Shown in pieces: positions 56,226 through 64,000 of a stretch of DNA of 64,000 bases. Source of the stretch: Metabacillus rhizolycopersici (GTDB lineage Bacteria > Bacillota > Bacilli > Bacillales > Bacillaceae); contig NZ_JAIQUM010000010.1 of assembly GCF_020075705.1 (NCBI RefSeq), positions 53,838 to 117,837 of the forward strand, written 5' to 3'. The position numbers and the translations under genes were made by a program. Under the pieces are notes generated by a model. The model was not told the origin of the DNA. It saw only the letters and a program-made list of their open reading frames with translations, and searched no databases. The stretch's first letter is position 1. Every line of letters begins with the position of its first letter.

Positions 56226-56429
56226 CAGATATGCTCCTTTCACAGGTATTTTAGAAACGCGAATTCAATAATGTCCTAACTGAAGTTTATGACTCAGAAT
56301 TCGAAAATAGATCAATTCCTGTAAAAATGCCTATCTTTTCTCGTCTGATAAATGGGAATAAATATTAAAAGAACTATTGTTACAGCCCGATCTTGTTCAA
56401 CAAGAAGTGTACGAGAGATGTGTGATTTT

Positions 56430-56844
56430 CCCGTTTCAAAAAGAGCTAAATGGCTCTTTTTGACATGAAGTAATTTAATAGTTTTCCGAAAGAAGTGCCC
56501 TTCCTCAAGCGTGTGAAGGGCACAGCCCAGCGTTAGGGAGGGGATGAATTTCGGTTGGCGGTAGCAAAAGGCTTTTCTGTTCCCTAAATCTTGGTATAAT
56601 AGAATCAAACATGCTCTTGGAAAACTGAAGATATGAGGTTGTGACAGGAAGAACGCTCTGTCACGTAAAATTTTCAAGCCACCAAAGAACTAGTCAACGT
56701 GCTATTTTTTGTAGGGCAAGGTCGTGTCCGAACTTAAGCCTGTGGAGATCATGTAAGCCCTATTAGGTATCCTACTAGGCTACGATCCTTGAAGCAGGAA
56801 GCCCCTTCTCTTCAACTTCGATGAAGTAAGGAGGGGTCGTTCAC
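56430..56844 (+). mobile_element. IS605-family derivative lacking tnpB, with omega-RNA-like right end
   Basis: The left part has a perfect 11-bp hairpin (TCAAAAAGAGC, 56436-56446, with GCTCTTTTTGA) and a second (GTGCCCTTC with GAAGGGCAC, 56495-56523), then an extended -10 TGGTATAAT at 56591-56599. The right part holds GTGTCCGAACTTAAGCCTGT, the AGCCCTATTAGG / CCTACTAGGCT stem and the terminal AAGCCCCTTC / GGAGGGGTCGTTCAC, as in Bacillus tnpB-carrying elements. The tnpB coding part is missing. The right end lies four bases from the stop codon of the SRPBCC gene. Boundaries are approximate. Confidence 0.65.
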
Positions 56845-56847
56845 CTA

Positions 56848-57288
56848 CTAATGAATTAATGATGCCCTCAAATTATTAATGCCATTTTCCAAGTAACCCT
56901 TTAAACAAGTTAACATGTATACCCAACCTTCTTTTTGTCCGATCATTTTGTTTACTATTTCGGGGTCATCTTCTTTCAAACCTGATTCGTTTACTTCAAT
57001 GATTGTACTCGTATTATCCAACTCTTTTAGAGTAATTGCAACAACCGTTTCTTGATCATTTCCCCCCCACGAGAACGCGATTTGCTTATTTTCCTCGACT
57101 GCCAATACATTTATATCCCCCTCTGCATTGTATTCATCATATCTCCAAGTAATCGTCTTACCTTGTTCCACTCTTGCAGTAGCCGATGAAAACCAATAAT
57201 TAGACATTTTGTTAGGGTCTACTATAGCTTCAAATACTTCATTAACTGGCTTGAGTATTTTTAATTTCGTAGTGATTTGAGTATCCAT
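56848..57288 (-). CDS. SRPBCC/AHSA1-domain protein
   Basis: This 146-residue protein has the START-like AHSA1 fold: TKLKILKPVNEVFEAIVDPN at the N-terminus, ITWRYDEYNAEGDINVLAVE, IAFSWGGNDQETVVAITLKE and a C-terminal helix EGWVYMLTCLKGYLENG. The fold gives a cavity for hydrophobic ligands or an Hsp90-activator-like surface; the bacterial function is unknown. The last residues (NNLRASLIH) lie against the IS605 derivative and may have been altered by its arrival. Confidence 0.82.
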   Translation of the reverse strand: MDTQITTKLKILKPVNEVFEAIVDPNKMSNYWFSSATARVEQGKTITWRYDEYNAEGDINVLAVEENKQIAFSWGGNDQETVVAITLKELDNTSTIIEVNESGLKEDDPEIVNKMIGQKEGWVYMLTCLKGYLENGINNLRASLIH

Positions 57289-57438
57289 ATTAAATCATCT
57301 CTCTTTCGGTATTTTGAAAAATCCTTATAAACCAAGACTTACGGGATGTTATCCCCCTCTATTTCCTTTGCTGATTTTGAATCTTAAAGTAGGTATTTTA
57401 ATGCCCGTTACGAATGGGTTAACCTCATATTAACAATA

Positions 57439-58233
57439 TTAGATGCTAAGACCAAAATGTTCTTTCGATAGCTCTTTGAACTTATTTTCATCAATTTCTT
57501 CTTTCTTTACGATTCCATCTGTCCACTCGGTAAAGGATGAATTTGTTAACGTGATATTTCCATTATCAGTTATTCGATTGATTAGTGGCTTCTTATTAAA
57601 GGGGGATTCCTCATGCTCGAGAATCACTTTTTGTATCTCATTTAATTCTCCCATATCTTCAACCACTTTTTTTGAATCAAAAGCGTACCCGGCTTTCCAA
57701 TCTTTGTCTTTATGCTTTAATTTCATTTCGAAAATATAGTCCCCATGCTCGCTTTCTTCTTTTTTTACACGAAATTCGCCATTTTCACTTGTTACAGATT
57801 CCCCATTTAATGGCACGGGCTTTAACGGCAAATTCCCTCCAAAACCTGTGTCAATTATATATAACTCCCCATTATGCATGACCAAATTGGCTACATGTGT
57901 TCTCCCAATACGATTCCAACATTGATTTTGATGATTGAATGTTATACCACGAATTAAGTCCGCTTTAAACCCATTTTCAATTAAGAAAAAATTGAGGATC
58001 GTATTTAATTCATAGCAAAGTCCGCCCTCATTTCTTAGAACGATTTTAGTTAGTAAGTTTTCTTTCGTGAGTTCGTAAGTATTGTTTGCAATGATACACA
58101 AATTTTCAAAAGGGATTGATTTAGCCGCCTTTTCAAGGACATAATCTAATGTTTCAAACGTTATCATTTCATTTTCTGAAATACCAACTCTTTTACGAAA
58201 TAATTCGTTAATTGCGAGTAAATCGTTTTTCAT
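57439..58233 (-). CDS. Arylamine N-acetyltransferase
   Basis: The 264-residue enzyme has the catalytic triad of NAT: Cys in RNEGGLCYELNTILNFFL (about residue 71), His in GRTHVANLVM (about 110) and Asp in YIDTGFGGNLPLKPVPL (about 127). NATs move an acetyl group from acetyl-CoA to aromatic amines and hydrazines. The length and block order are normal. It stands alone, 150 bp upstream of the SRPBCC gene. Confidence 0.9.
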   Translation of the reverse strand: MKNDLLAINELFRKRVGISENEMITFETLDYVLEKAAKSIPFENLCIIANNTYELTKENLLTKIVLRNEGGLCYELNTILNFFLIENGFKADLIRGITFNHQNQCWNRIGRTHVANLVMHNGELYIIDTGFGGNLPLKPVPLNGESVTSENGEFRVKKEESEHGDYIFEMKLKHKDKDWKAGYAFDSKKVVEDMGELNEIQKVILEHEESPFNKKPLINRITDNGNITLTNSSFTEWTDGIVKKEEIDENKFKELSKEHFGLSI

Positions 58234-58499
58234 AGTTCATGCTCCCTCGTCTTCATTATGTAAACTTTTAGATCCTTCAAGTTATTTCTTTGATTTTGAG
58301 TTTGCTAGTTTCTTGTTGTTTTATCTATCAATCCAACATTGATTATTAATGACTCTAAAATTGGTATTAATATCTATATTATATAAGAAAATTTAGACAT
58401 AAAAAAGAGCTGCCATTTTAGACAGCCCTTGAATACTAATTTCATATAAAATTTATGTAAGACAAAAGTAAGTGATGTTTCTAAGTGAAGATTTATAAA

Positions 58500-58530
58500 A
58501 AAACGGGGCATATCTCAAAACTGCCCCGAT
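58500..58530. terminator. Terminator after the permease gene
   Basis: CGGGGCA and TGCCCCG form a 7-bp G+C-rich stem flanked by A and T runs, 54 bases past the permease stop codon on the minus strand. Confidence 0.65.
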
Positions 58531-58583
58531 TTGCTTAGTATATTTGTACATTACTTACTCTACTGTTCCTCAAATAAAATGAA

Positions 58584-59957
58584 TTATTTGTCCTCAGCAT
58601 CTAGTAATGCACGCTTGCCTATTCCCAAAACGTAATAACTAACGACTACGATGCCTAGAAAAACAAGTCCTACAATCAGTGGTATGCGTGTGTCATTATT
58701 AAACCACATTCCGACTAATACCATAATTAAGAAGGCAATCGTCACGTAGTTTGTAAAAGGTGCGAAAGGCATTTTGAAAGGATGGTTGACCATTTCAGCC
58801 CCTTTTCTCTTTCTGAATTGAATTTGACTAATAAGGATGACAAACCATGGAATCATACCAGGAAGCACACTTGCACTATATACGTAGACAAATATATTTG
58901 GTGGCGCTATATAGTTTAAAACAACACCAATTGCTAAACCGATTAATACTCCAAATGTACCGTATAATGGAACTCCACTTCGAGAAATTTTCGTAAAGAA
59001 TTTTGGAGCTTGTCCATTTTTTCCTAATGTATAAAGCATACGTCCTGCGCTGAAAATTCCACTGTTGCAGCCAGACATCGCTGCTGTAATGACAACGAAG
59101 TTAATAATACCAGCAGCTGCTGTAATTCCAACTTTCGCAAAAGTAGAAACAAATGGACTTCCAAGTGAATTAAGTTGATCCCAAGGATAAACAGTAACGA
59201 TAACAAAAATAGCACCAATATAGAAGATTAAAATACGCCAAATAATACTTTGAATCGCTTTTGTTAACGTTTTTTGTGGATTTTTCGCTTCACCAGCTGT
59301 AATTCCAATTAATTCGACTCCTTGATATGCTGCAATAACGAGAGAGAGCGCAAAGAAAAATCCGGACCATCCACCTGTAAAGAAACCTCCATGTGCCCAA
59401 AGGTTAGATATTCCGATTGCGTCCCCTCCGTTACCAAATCCGAAGAAAATAAGTCCAAATCCTGCAATAATCATCAAAATGATCGTAACGATTTTAATCA
59501 TCGCAAACCAAAATTCAAATTCACCAAATGATTTAACAGAAATTAAGTTCGCTGCACCAAGAATTACCATTGCGATGAAGCCTGGTATCCAAGCAGGAAG
59601 ATCTGGGAACCAATACTGCATATATGCCCCAACTGCAATAATTTCTGCCATTCCAACAATAACCCACTGGAACCAGTTACTCCATGCAGTCAAATATCCT
59701 GCTAATGGATGTATATACTTATAACCTAATGTCGCAAATGAGCCTGTACTTGGCTCTACATACAACATTTCTCCCATTGCACGCATCACGAAAAAAATAA
59801 AAATTCCGCAAATTGCATAGGCAAGGAGAACAGACGGGCCCGTCCATTGAATCGTGCTGGATGAACCCATAAATAAACCAACACCGATTGTACCGCCCAA
59901 AGCAATCATTTGAATATGACGTGCTTCTAAGCCTCTTTTCAATTCTTTGTTTTCCAC
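58584..59957 (-). CDS. Amino-acid permease (APC superfamily, AAT type)
   Basis: The 457-residue protein has 12 hydrophobic segments and the AAT-family start [20 protein letters not shown], then [40 protein letters not shown] and [17 protein letters not shown]. The closest relatives I recall are Bacillus proline/alanine-type permeases (YtnA, AapA, YbxG). The substrate cannot be decided from the sequence. GGAGGAAAT precedes the ATG. Confidence 0.88.
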   Translation of the reverse strand: MENKELKRGLEARHIQMIALGGTIGVGLFMGSSSTIQWTGPSVLLAYAICGIFIFFVMRAMGEMLYVEPSTGSFATLGYKYIHPLAGYLTAWSNWFQWVIVGMAEIIAVGAYMQYWFPDLPAWIPGFIAMVILGAANLISVKSFGEFEFWFAMIKIVTIILMIIAGFGLIFFGFGNGGDAIGISNLWAHGGFFTGGWSGFFFALSLVIAAYQGVELIGITAGEAKNPQKTLTKAIQSIIWRILIFYIGAIFVIVTVYPWDQLNSLGSPFVSTFAKVGITAAAGIINFVVITAAMSGCNSGIFSAGRMLYTLGKNGQAPKFFTKISRSGVPLYGTFGVLIGLAIGVVLNYIAPPNIFVYVYSASVLPGMIPWFVILISQIQFRKRKGAEMVNHPFKMPFAPFTNYVTIAFLIMVLVGMWFNNDTRIPLIVGLVFLGIVVVSYYVLGIGKRALLDAEDK

Positions 59958-60560
59958 TCCATTTCCTCCTCATACTCTAGTAATAGCCCCAGTTTCAAGC
60001 AAGTTACTAATACACCCACTATTCGGTTTCGAAATGAGGAAGCAGGCGCCACTTATTCTTAAAAGCTACCTCTATAAATCATTCTTCACTTCTTATTAAG
60101 TATTCCTAAAAATAGATTGATTAGATTCCTTGTCTTCCTATCGTTATACGATGAACGAATTCATTATCTTATAATAATAAAATTTTCGATAAAAAACAAT
60201 TGTACTTTTCAGAAAGACACTTTTTTATTAAAATATATCGATTAACCTCAGGTGAATACAGTTATTGGAAATTACAACTTTTTTATTTTGATACAATTGA
60301 AATATTTTGAAAGTTCATCAGAAAGCACTTCTGAGATTAAGAAAACTGGGTGAAGGATTATTTATCATTTTCAGTACCAAAAGTGTATAAACTTCCCTGA
60401 ATTGCGTGGATAATCATTCTATTTGGATCTAATTCTTCTTCCTTCAAGTATATAAGGTGAATTTATGATTAAGACTTTCATCGATAAAATCGGAGGGTTT
60501 ATGCCTAGACCTTTAATTCAAATGGGTTGCAAATTATGATAAAGTGAAACTTATACGTAA
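59958..60560. other. Long intergenic region between divergent permease and rsgA units
   Basis: About 600 A+T-rich bases with no gene seen. On the minus strand, 59985-60075 is a G+C-richer patch in the permease leader with GTGGCGCCTGCTTCC that could be structured, but it matches no riboswitch I can recall. The rsgA promoter probably lies at 60505-60560; TTGCAA and TTATAC are possible elements. Confidence 0.35.
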
Positions 60561-60581
60561 TAGAAAGGAGATGTTGTTTTT

Positions 60582-60638
60582 ATGTATAGCAAGCAAAATC
60601 TTGAGATTGTAACCAATGGGGAGGTATGTGCAAAATAA
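60582..60638 (+). CDS. Leader peptide upstream of rsgA (18 codons)
   Basis: AAAGGAGATG at 60565-60574 is followed at good spacing by an ATG at 60582 and an 18-codon frame, MYSKQNLEIVTNGEVCAK, ending at TAA 60636-60638. The last codons (GGG GAG GTA) form one arm of a hairpin. A strong ribosome binding site on a tiny frame that overlaps a regulatory stem is the pattern of leader peptides in translation attenuation. No homologue is known to me. Confidence 0.6.
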   Translation: MYSKQNLEIVTNGEVCAK

Positions 60639-60685
60639 ATTCATGCATAGAACCTCCCAAAGGTTATAATCAAATCTTTAGGAGG
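60611..60685 (+). promoter_or_regulatory. Candidate translational attenuator of rsgA
   Basis: Segment 1 GGGAGGT (60619-60625, inside the leader peptide) pairs with segment 2 ACCTCCC (60652-60658); an outer AACC/GGTT pair at 60611-60614 and 60662-60665 extends it. Segment 2 can instead pair through CCTCC with GGAGG at 60681-60685, the rsgA ribosome binding site. The two folds exclude each other. No T-run follows, so control would be at translation. Confidence 0.55.
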
Positions 60686-60693
60686 AAATGAAG

Positions 60694-61788
60694 TTGAATA
60701 AAATAAATATGAAAAATCTAGGACTTACTGAAAAATTAATACAGAAGTCTAAACTATATAAAGATCTTTTTATTGGTCGAATTTCATCACAATATAAAAA
60801 TTTATATAAAGTTATTACGGAAAACGGTGAGTTTACAGCTGAAATATCTGGAAAATTACGTCATAGTGTAAGCGGACTTTCTGAATATCCTGCTGTTGGA
60901 GATTTTATTATGGTCGATCGAACAGATAATTCGCATGGAAACGGAATGATTCACCATATACTAACACGGAACAGTGTTTTTGCACGTAAAGTGGCTGGTT
61001 CTAAAAATGATACACAAGTTGTCGCTACGAATATTGATACAGTTTTTATTTGTATGTCTCTGAACAATGATTTTAATCTTCGTAGACTGGAGCGTTATCT
61101 TTCTATCGCTTGGGATAGCGGTGCGATCCCGGTTATTGTACTTACAAAATCAGATCTATGTAAGGAGTTAGAGATAAGGCTTAACGAAATATCTTCTATT
61201 GCAATTGGCGTAGATGTGCTTGTTACATCAAGTATTTCTGATGATGGATATCAATCATTAAAAAGATACCTTTCAAGTGGAAAGACAGCTGCATTTATAG
61301 GCTCTTCTGGAGTTGGAAAATCAACCTTAATTAATCGTCTACTCGGACAAAGTGTATTAGATACGAGTGAAATAAGAAATGACGATAAGGGAAGACACAC
61401 AACTACAAGGCGTGAGCTGATCATGTTGCCGGATTTAGGCGTTGTTATAGACACTCCAGGAATGCGAGAACTAGGTATTATTAGTGCCGATTTGTCAAAA
61501 TCCTTTGCTGATATTGATGAACTTGCTTCGAAATGTAGATTTAACGACTGTACCCACAAAAATGAGCCAAACTGTGCAGTACAAAAAGCTATTAAAGATG
61601 GTATTTTGTCAGCTGAAAGGCTAGAAAGCTATTGGAAACTTAAAAGGGAAACTAAGTATGAAGGCTTGAATTCTAAAATGATTGAAAAAGAAAAGATAAA
61701 TGAAATGTTTAGTGGCATGGGCGGCATGAAAAATGCTAGGAAGTTCTTAAAAGAACAACAAGGGAAAAAAAGTAACCGCGAGATATAG
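60694..61788 (+). CDS. rsgA: Ribosome small-subunit-dependent GTPase A (RsgA-type paralogue)
   Basis: The protein of about 364 residues has an N-terminal OB-like domain, a circularly permuted GTPase (VLTKSD, the G4 motif, about 150; [21 protein letters not shown]1; [10 protein letters not shown]3) and a C-terminal zinc motif [20 protein letters not shown]. RsgA helps late maturation of the 30S subunit. It is longer than the housekeeping YloQ type of about 298 residues, so it is probably a second copy. The TTG at 60694 is eight bases after AGGAGG; ATG 60688 is too close to it. The last five codons (SNREI) lie in IS231-derived sequence. Confidence 0.88.
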   Translation: MNKINMKNLGLTEKLIQKSKLYKDLFIGRISSQYKNLYKVITENGEFTAEISGKLRHSVSGLSEYPAVGDFIMVDRTDNSHGNGMIHHILTRNSVFARKVAGSKNDTQVVATNIDTVFICMSLNNDFNLRRLERYLSIAWDSGAIPVIVLTKSDLCKELEIRLNEISSIAIGVDVLVTSSISDDGYQSLKRYLSSGKTAAFIGSSGVGKSTLINRLLGQSVLDTSEIRNDDKGRHTTTRRELIMLPDLGVVIDTPGMRELGIISADLSKSFADIDELASKCRFNDCTHKNEPNCAVQKAIKDGILSAERLESYWKLKRETKYEGLNSKMIEKEKINEMFSGMGGMKNARKFLKEQQGKKSNREI

Positions 61789-62509
61789 TAAGCCTCTTTA
61801 TCATGAATGGCTTGTAAGTCTCCTAAATCGAAGTAACCAAGATCACGCAAACATAAATCGCCCGCCTCTACGGTTTCAAGACAGATGGTACCGTATGTTT
61901 TATCATTGTTCTTTCCTGGCCCTAGCTGCACGTTTAAAAATTGGCTACTCAGTAAATCGTATTCCAATTAGATTTTCACTCCTGCAGTATTACTACTCCC
62001 TCCAGATCCTTGATAATCAGTGGCGAAGGAATCAGGTAGTTGAAACACAGTCGCATCTAAAATCCGAATACGTTTGAAAGATGAAACCATGTGTGAAGAT
62101 AGCGATTGTGTCGCACAAAGTTTTTGTGTTAGGAGTGAAGTAAAGACTTCTCGAAGGAATGTGACAGCTGCTGAATTAAAGCGTACTCATGAGTCCCTCT
62201 TGACTCATGAGTACGCCCGTTGAAGCCTCTAACCGACTACATAGTTTTGCGCAAGGGATGTATTGGCGACTTCTTGGCTGAGCCAAACGCAAAGGGCGAT
62301 GAGTTCATCTGCTTGATACTTACTAGATCGCTGCACAAAACCAACCTGTTTAGCGATTTTTTGTAGGACGATTGGAGATAGAAAGCGTTGTAATTCTTCA
62401 GAAAGCGAGAGGTCCATGAAAAAAGGTCATCCTTTTCAAGTATTTTACTGAAAGAATAACGTTTTTTTTCATTTTTGGGGAAATTCGTTTCTTTAGCTTG
62501 ATGGGCATG
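61772..62509 (-). mobile_element. IS231-like (IS4 family) remnant, copy 2
   Basis: Minus-strand frames read MDLSLSEELQRFLSP (from 62417), IAKQVGFVQRSSKYQADELI, then a frameshifted section and finally [20 protein letters not shown] and [20 protein letters not shown] with [11 protein letters not shown], all IS231 transposase. The outer inverted repeat at 62488-62509 reads CATGCCCATCAAGCTAAAGA on the minus strand. The 3' part and second end are missing, and the break lies inside the 3' end of rsgA. It is close in sequence to copy 1 at 8350-9052 but keeps a little more of the coding region. Confidence 0.85.
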
Positions 62510-62607
62510 GGGTACAGACAACATTTTGGAAAAATTGTACGTTAAGCATAGGGATGATGGTCCAATAAGGAGAAATATCCATAACAAATATCACCCATTA
62601 CATCAGT

Positions 62608-63225
62608 TTATAAAGCGGTCTTATCTAATGCTTCCACTACAGCATTTACAAAATTCCAAAATATAGGAGTTGTGTTGACACGGTTAGGTCTGCTCCAGTC
62701 ATTATTAACAAAGAAAGATTGTCTAAGAGCCCTTGTTAACTCCAACTGAACACCTTTGCTTACCTTGTTTCGATTGATAATATTGTTCGGATTATCCCCG
62801 TTAATCTCTTCGGAAGCATTTCCTACTTTGATACTCCATCTCATAAACGCATTTTTTAAGTGATTTATTAAGTTGGTGTCTAGTCCGCCTATATACACCT
62901 TCGGCGTTGCGCCGGAAGCTCCATGAAGGCTAATAGTTCTTGAAGATAAACCAACTAAGTTTAATGCTGTTGGTTCATCGAAATTTGTAGAAGTAATGTG
63001 TAACACAGAGTTGCCTGATGATTTAAGTCCTTCGAAAATGTACATGTTCGAAGACGATCTCCTAGCAATCGCATTTGTTGCTTCACTTGTTCCAATTTCG
63101 ATTCCACCACCATGCAGAGCAATGATAAGTGTTTGGGAAAAGTTATTTATTGTATAAATATCGTAATCTTTCCCTTTTATCTCGTTCGCCGACAATTGTT
63201 TATAATTTAGATAAGTGTCATCCAT
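62608..63225 (-). CDS. Poly-gamma-glutamate hydrolase family protein (YjqB-like)
   Basis: The 205-residue protein matches the family of phage PghP and B. subtilis YjqB, zinc peptidases that cut poly-gamma-glutamate. Motifs include TLIIALHGGGIEIGTSEATN with the metal His and Glu, ISLHGASGATPKVYIGGLD, and SKGVQLELTRALRQSFFVN. There is no signal peptide. The ATG at 63225 follows GAGGT. Genes of this family often come from prophages, but no other phage gene is near. A small frame and an acidic repetitive protein lie just upstream on the same strand. Confidence 0.85.
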   Translation of the reverse strand: MDDTYLNYKQLSANEIKGKDYDIYTINNFSQTLIIALHGGGIEIGTSEATNAIARRSSSNMYIFEGLKSSGNSVLHITSTNFDEPTALNLVGLSSRTISLHGASGATPKVYIGGLDTNLINHLKNAFMRWSIKVGNASEEINGDNPNNIINRNKVSKGVQLELTRALRQSFFVNNDWSRPNRVNTTPIFWNFVNAVVEALDKTAL

Positions 63226-63228
63226 TCA

Positions 63229-63363
63229 TCATACCTCGCTTTCAAATTCTTCTACCACAATCGGAATACCTCCTGTCATCGTTTCCGTGTCGTAGGCTTG
63301 CAGAACTTCGTATGTGTCGCAAACAGGTTGTTCCCGCGTTGGAACAAACCCTTTTCTAGTTGT
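63229..63363 (-). other. Coding-like 44-codon frame without a start
   Basis: Between the stop of the acidic protein and the hydrolase start, one frame reads GFVPTREQPVCDTYEVLQAY and DTETMTGGIPIVVEEFESEV before TGA. Its composition is that of a real protein domain. The frame is closed upstream by TAA at 63364-63366 and contains no ATG, GTG or TTG before residue 26. It may be the rest of a gene with a lost start or frameshift. Function unknown. Confidence 0.4.
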
Positions 63364-63369
63364 TTAGCT

Positions 63370-63663
63370 TTATCTTTTTTTGTCTTTATCCTGGTCTTGA
63401 ACTTGTTTAGATTGAGCATTTGAGCGTAATTTTGCGATAGAATCAGAATCAACCTTAACATCAATGTCTACCTTAGCATTTTCACTATCTTCAATTTTGG
63501 ATTTAGTAACGTTTGTATTACGGTTGATATTTTTTAAATCATTGTCATTTTTAACATCTACATCAGCTTTTGCCTTGGTATCTGAATCTGAATCTGAATC
63601 AGATTTTGAATAATAATGATAATGTTTGCGCTCTTGACTTATTGGCTTTTCTCCTTTTATCAC
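63370..63663 (-). CDS. Low-complexity Ser/Asp/Lys/Asn-rich acidic protein
   Basis: The product has a short start (KHYHYYSKSDSDSDSDTKAK) followed by alternating Asp-Val/Lys/Asn repeats (ADVDVKNDND, AKVDIDVKVDSDS) and ends QVQDQDKDKKR. It has no Cys, Trp or hydrophobic segment and is likely disordered; similar proteins in bacilli are often spore-surface associated, but I cannot assign a role. The coordinates use GTG at 63663, which has no ribosome binding site. AAAAGGAG at 63650-63657 points instead to an ATA at 63642, eight bases on. Confidence 0.55.
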   Translation of the reverse strand: MIKGEKPISQERKHYHYYSKSDSDSDSDTKAKADVDVKNDNDLKNINRNTNVTKSKIEDSENAKVDIDVKVDSDSIAKLRSNAQSKQVQDQDKDKKR

Positions 63664-63847
63664 TTATATCGATAATGTATTCAAATTAAGTCAAAATGGA
63701 TGGACAACTCTCTTATATATAATGATTTTTTTAGAAGTTCACATCAAAAAGGAGCCATATTTGATTCAAATAAGATGTCTACCTCTAGTGAAAAGTTGTA
63801 TAGCGTATACAAATCTATTTAACATAATCACCCTTATCGGCAAAACA

Positions 63848-63874
63848 GGTTGGGTACCTTTTAGTACCCAACCT
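63848..63874. terminator. Hairpin, first of a tandem pair
   Basis: AGGTTGGGTAC and GTACCCAACCT form a perfect 11-bp stem with a 5-base loop. No gene ends visibly here. Confidence 0.45.
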
Positions 63875-63886
63875 CAGATTGTCGAC

Positions 63887-63924
63887 AAAAGGGGTTCGGA
63901 ATGGTTTCATTCCGAACCTCTTTT
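63887..63924. terminator. Hairpin terminator, second of a tandem pair
   Basis: AAAAGGGGTTCGGAATG and CATTCCGAACCTCTTTT form a 17-bp stem with one mismatch and A/T flanks, typical of a bidirectional terminator. The gene it serves is probably to the right of the window. Confidence 0.65.
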
Positions 63925-64000
63925 GCGATTTTCTTGGAAATTCACCTCAAATGAATGAGGATAGACCTCTCTTAGCTCACTTTATTATGCCATTTCTGAA

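Noticed and set aside
56312..56677. A 121-codon minus-strand frame antisense to the IS605 derivative
   Set aside because: It crosses the palindromes of the element and has no protein-like features or start signals.
59985..60075. Lysine or glycine riboswitch ahead of the permease
   Set aside because: Core motifs of those classes are not present in order.
5885..63225. A prophage or intact conjugative element, suggested by the CwlT-like remnant, the tyrosine recombinase and the YjqB-like hydrolase
   Set aside because: The three genes are scattered over 57 kb with no structural, replication or transfer genes among them.
63570..63610. Short direct repeats (GAATCT) that might suggest a repeat array
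   Set aside because: They are codon repeats for Ser-Asp in the acidic protein, not CRISPR or a mobile repeat.

Overview
The window is low-G+C Firmicute DNA from an endospore-forming member of the Bacillaceae. Pointers are the CotA-type spore laccase, a Spo0E-family phosphatase, a SigH-type sigma factor, a BclA-like exosporium domain, a bacilliredoxin (YtxJ), TreR/TreA/TreP, and a cobalamin operon whose order (cbiW-H60-X-J-C-D-ET-L-F-G-A) matches what I recall for Bacillus (Priestia) megaterium. I cannot name the species. No rRNA, tRNA or CRISPR array was seen.

Layout. 1-1.35 kb: 5' part of a Tn3-family transposase gene running off the left edge. 1.7-5.8 kb: trehalose uptake operon treP-treA-treR with a TreR-controlled promoter. 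5.9-10.1 kb: a graveyard of remnants (CwlT-like hydrolase, aldehyde dehydrogenase, IS231, IS3, polysaccharide deacetylase) around an intact second SigH-like gene. 10.1-11.5 kb: small unknown genes and a membrane protein. 11.7-30.4 kb: one very long minus-strand cobalamin operon under an AdoCbl riboswitch: anaerobic corrin-ring synthesis (cbi genes), amidation (CobQ), SUMT (CobA), lower-ligand synthesis (BluB), threonine kinase (PduX-like) and the CbiMNQO cobalt transporter. 30.5-31.1 kb: tnpB remnant. 31.1-37.5 kb: YitT-like protein, CotA, coat-type cupin, PdxK, BclA-like and DUF1259 proteins. 37.8-39.7 kb: glutaredoxin, YtxJ, and a tyrosine recombinase with a dif-like site just upstream. 40-45.4 kb: thioesterase and B12-dependent IcmF, preceded by the wreck of its acyl-CoA degradation operon. 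46-48.9 kb: sensor kinase, ketosynthase pseudogene, Spo0E-like protein. 49.3-60 kb: DUF421, GIY-YIG, SNF2 helicase, GNAT, bicupin oxalate decarboxylase, SRPBCC, arylamine N-acetyltransferase and amino-acid permease genes, with an IS605 derivative that has lost tnpB. 60.5-64 kb: rsgA paralogue with an upstream leader peptide, a second IS231 remnant, a YjqB-like hydrolase and an acidic Ser/Asp/Lys-rich protein.

How the parts connect: the riboswitch-controlled operon imports cobalt and makes most of cobalamin, and IcmF in the same window is a cobalamin-dependent enzyme. CbiB, CobD, CobU, CobS and a cob(I)alamin adenosyltransferase are not here and must lie elsewhere if the pathway is complete. 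The most intriguing non-coding signals are the three-segment leader attenuator ahead of rsgA, the dif-like site beside the lone recombinase, and two open frames with strong ribosome binding sites that are followed by ATA rather than ATG.
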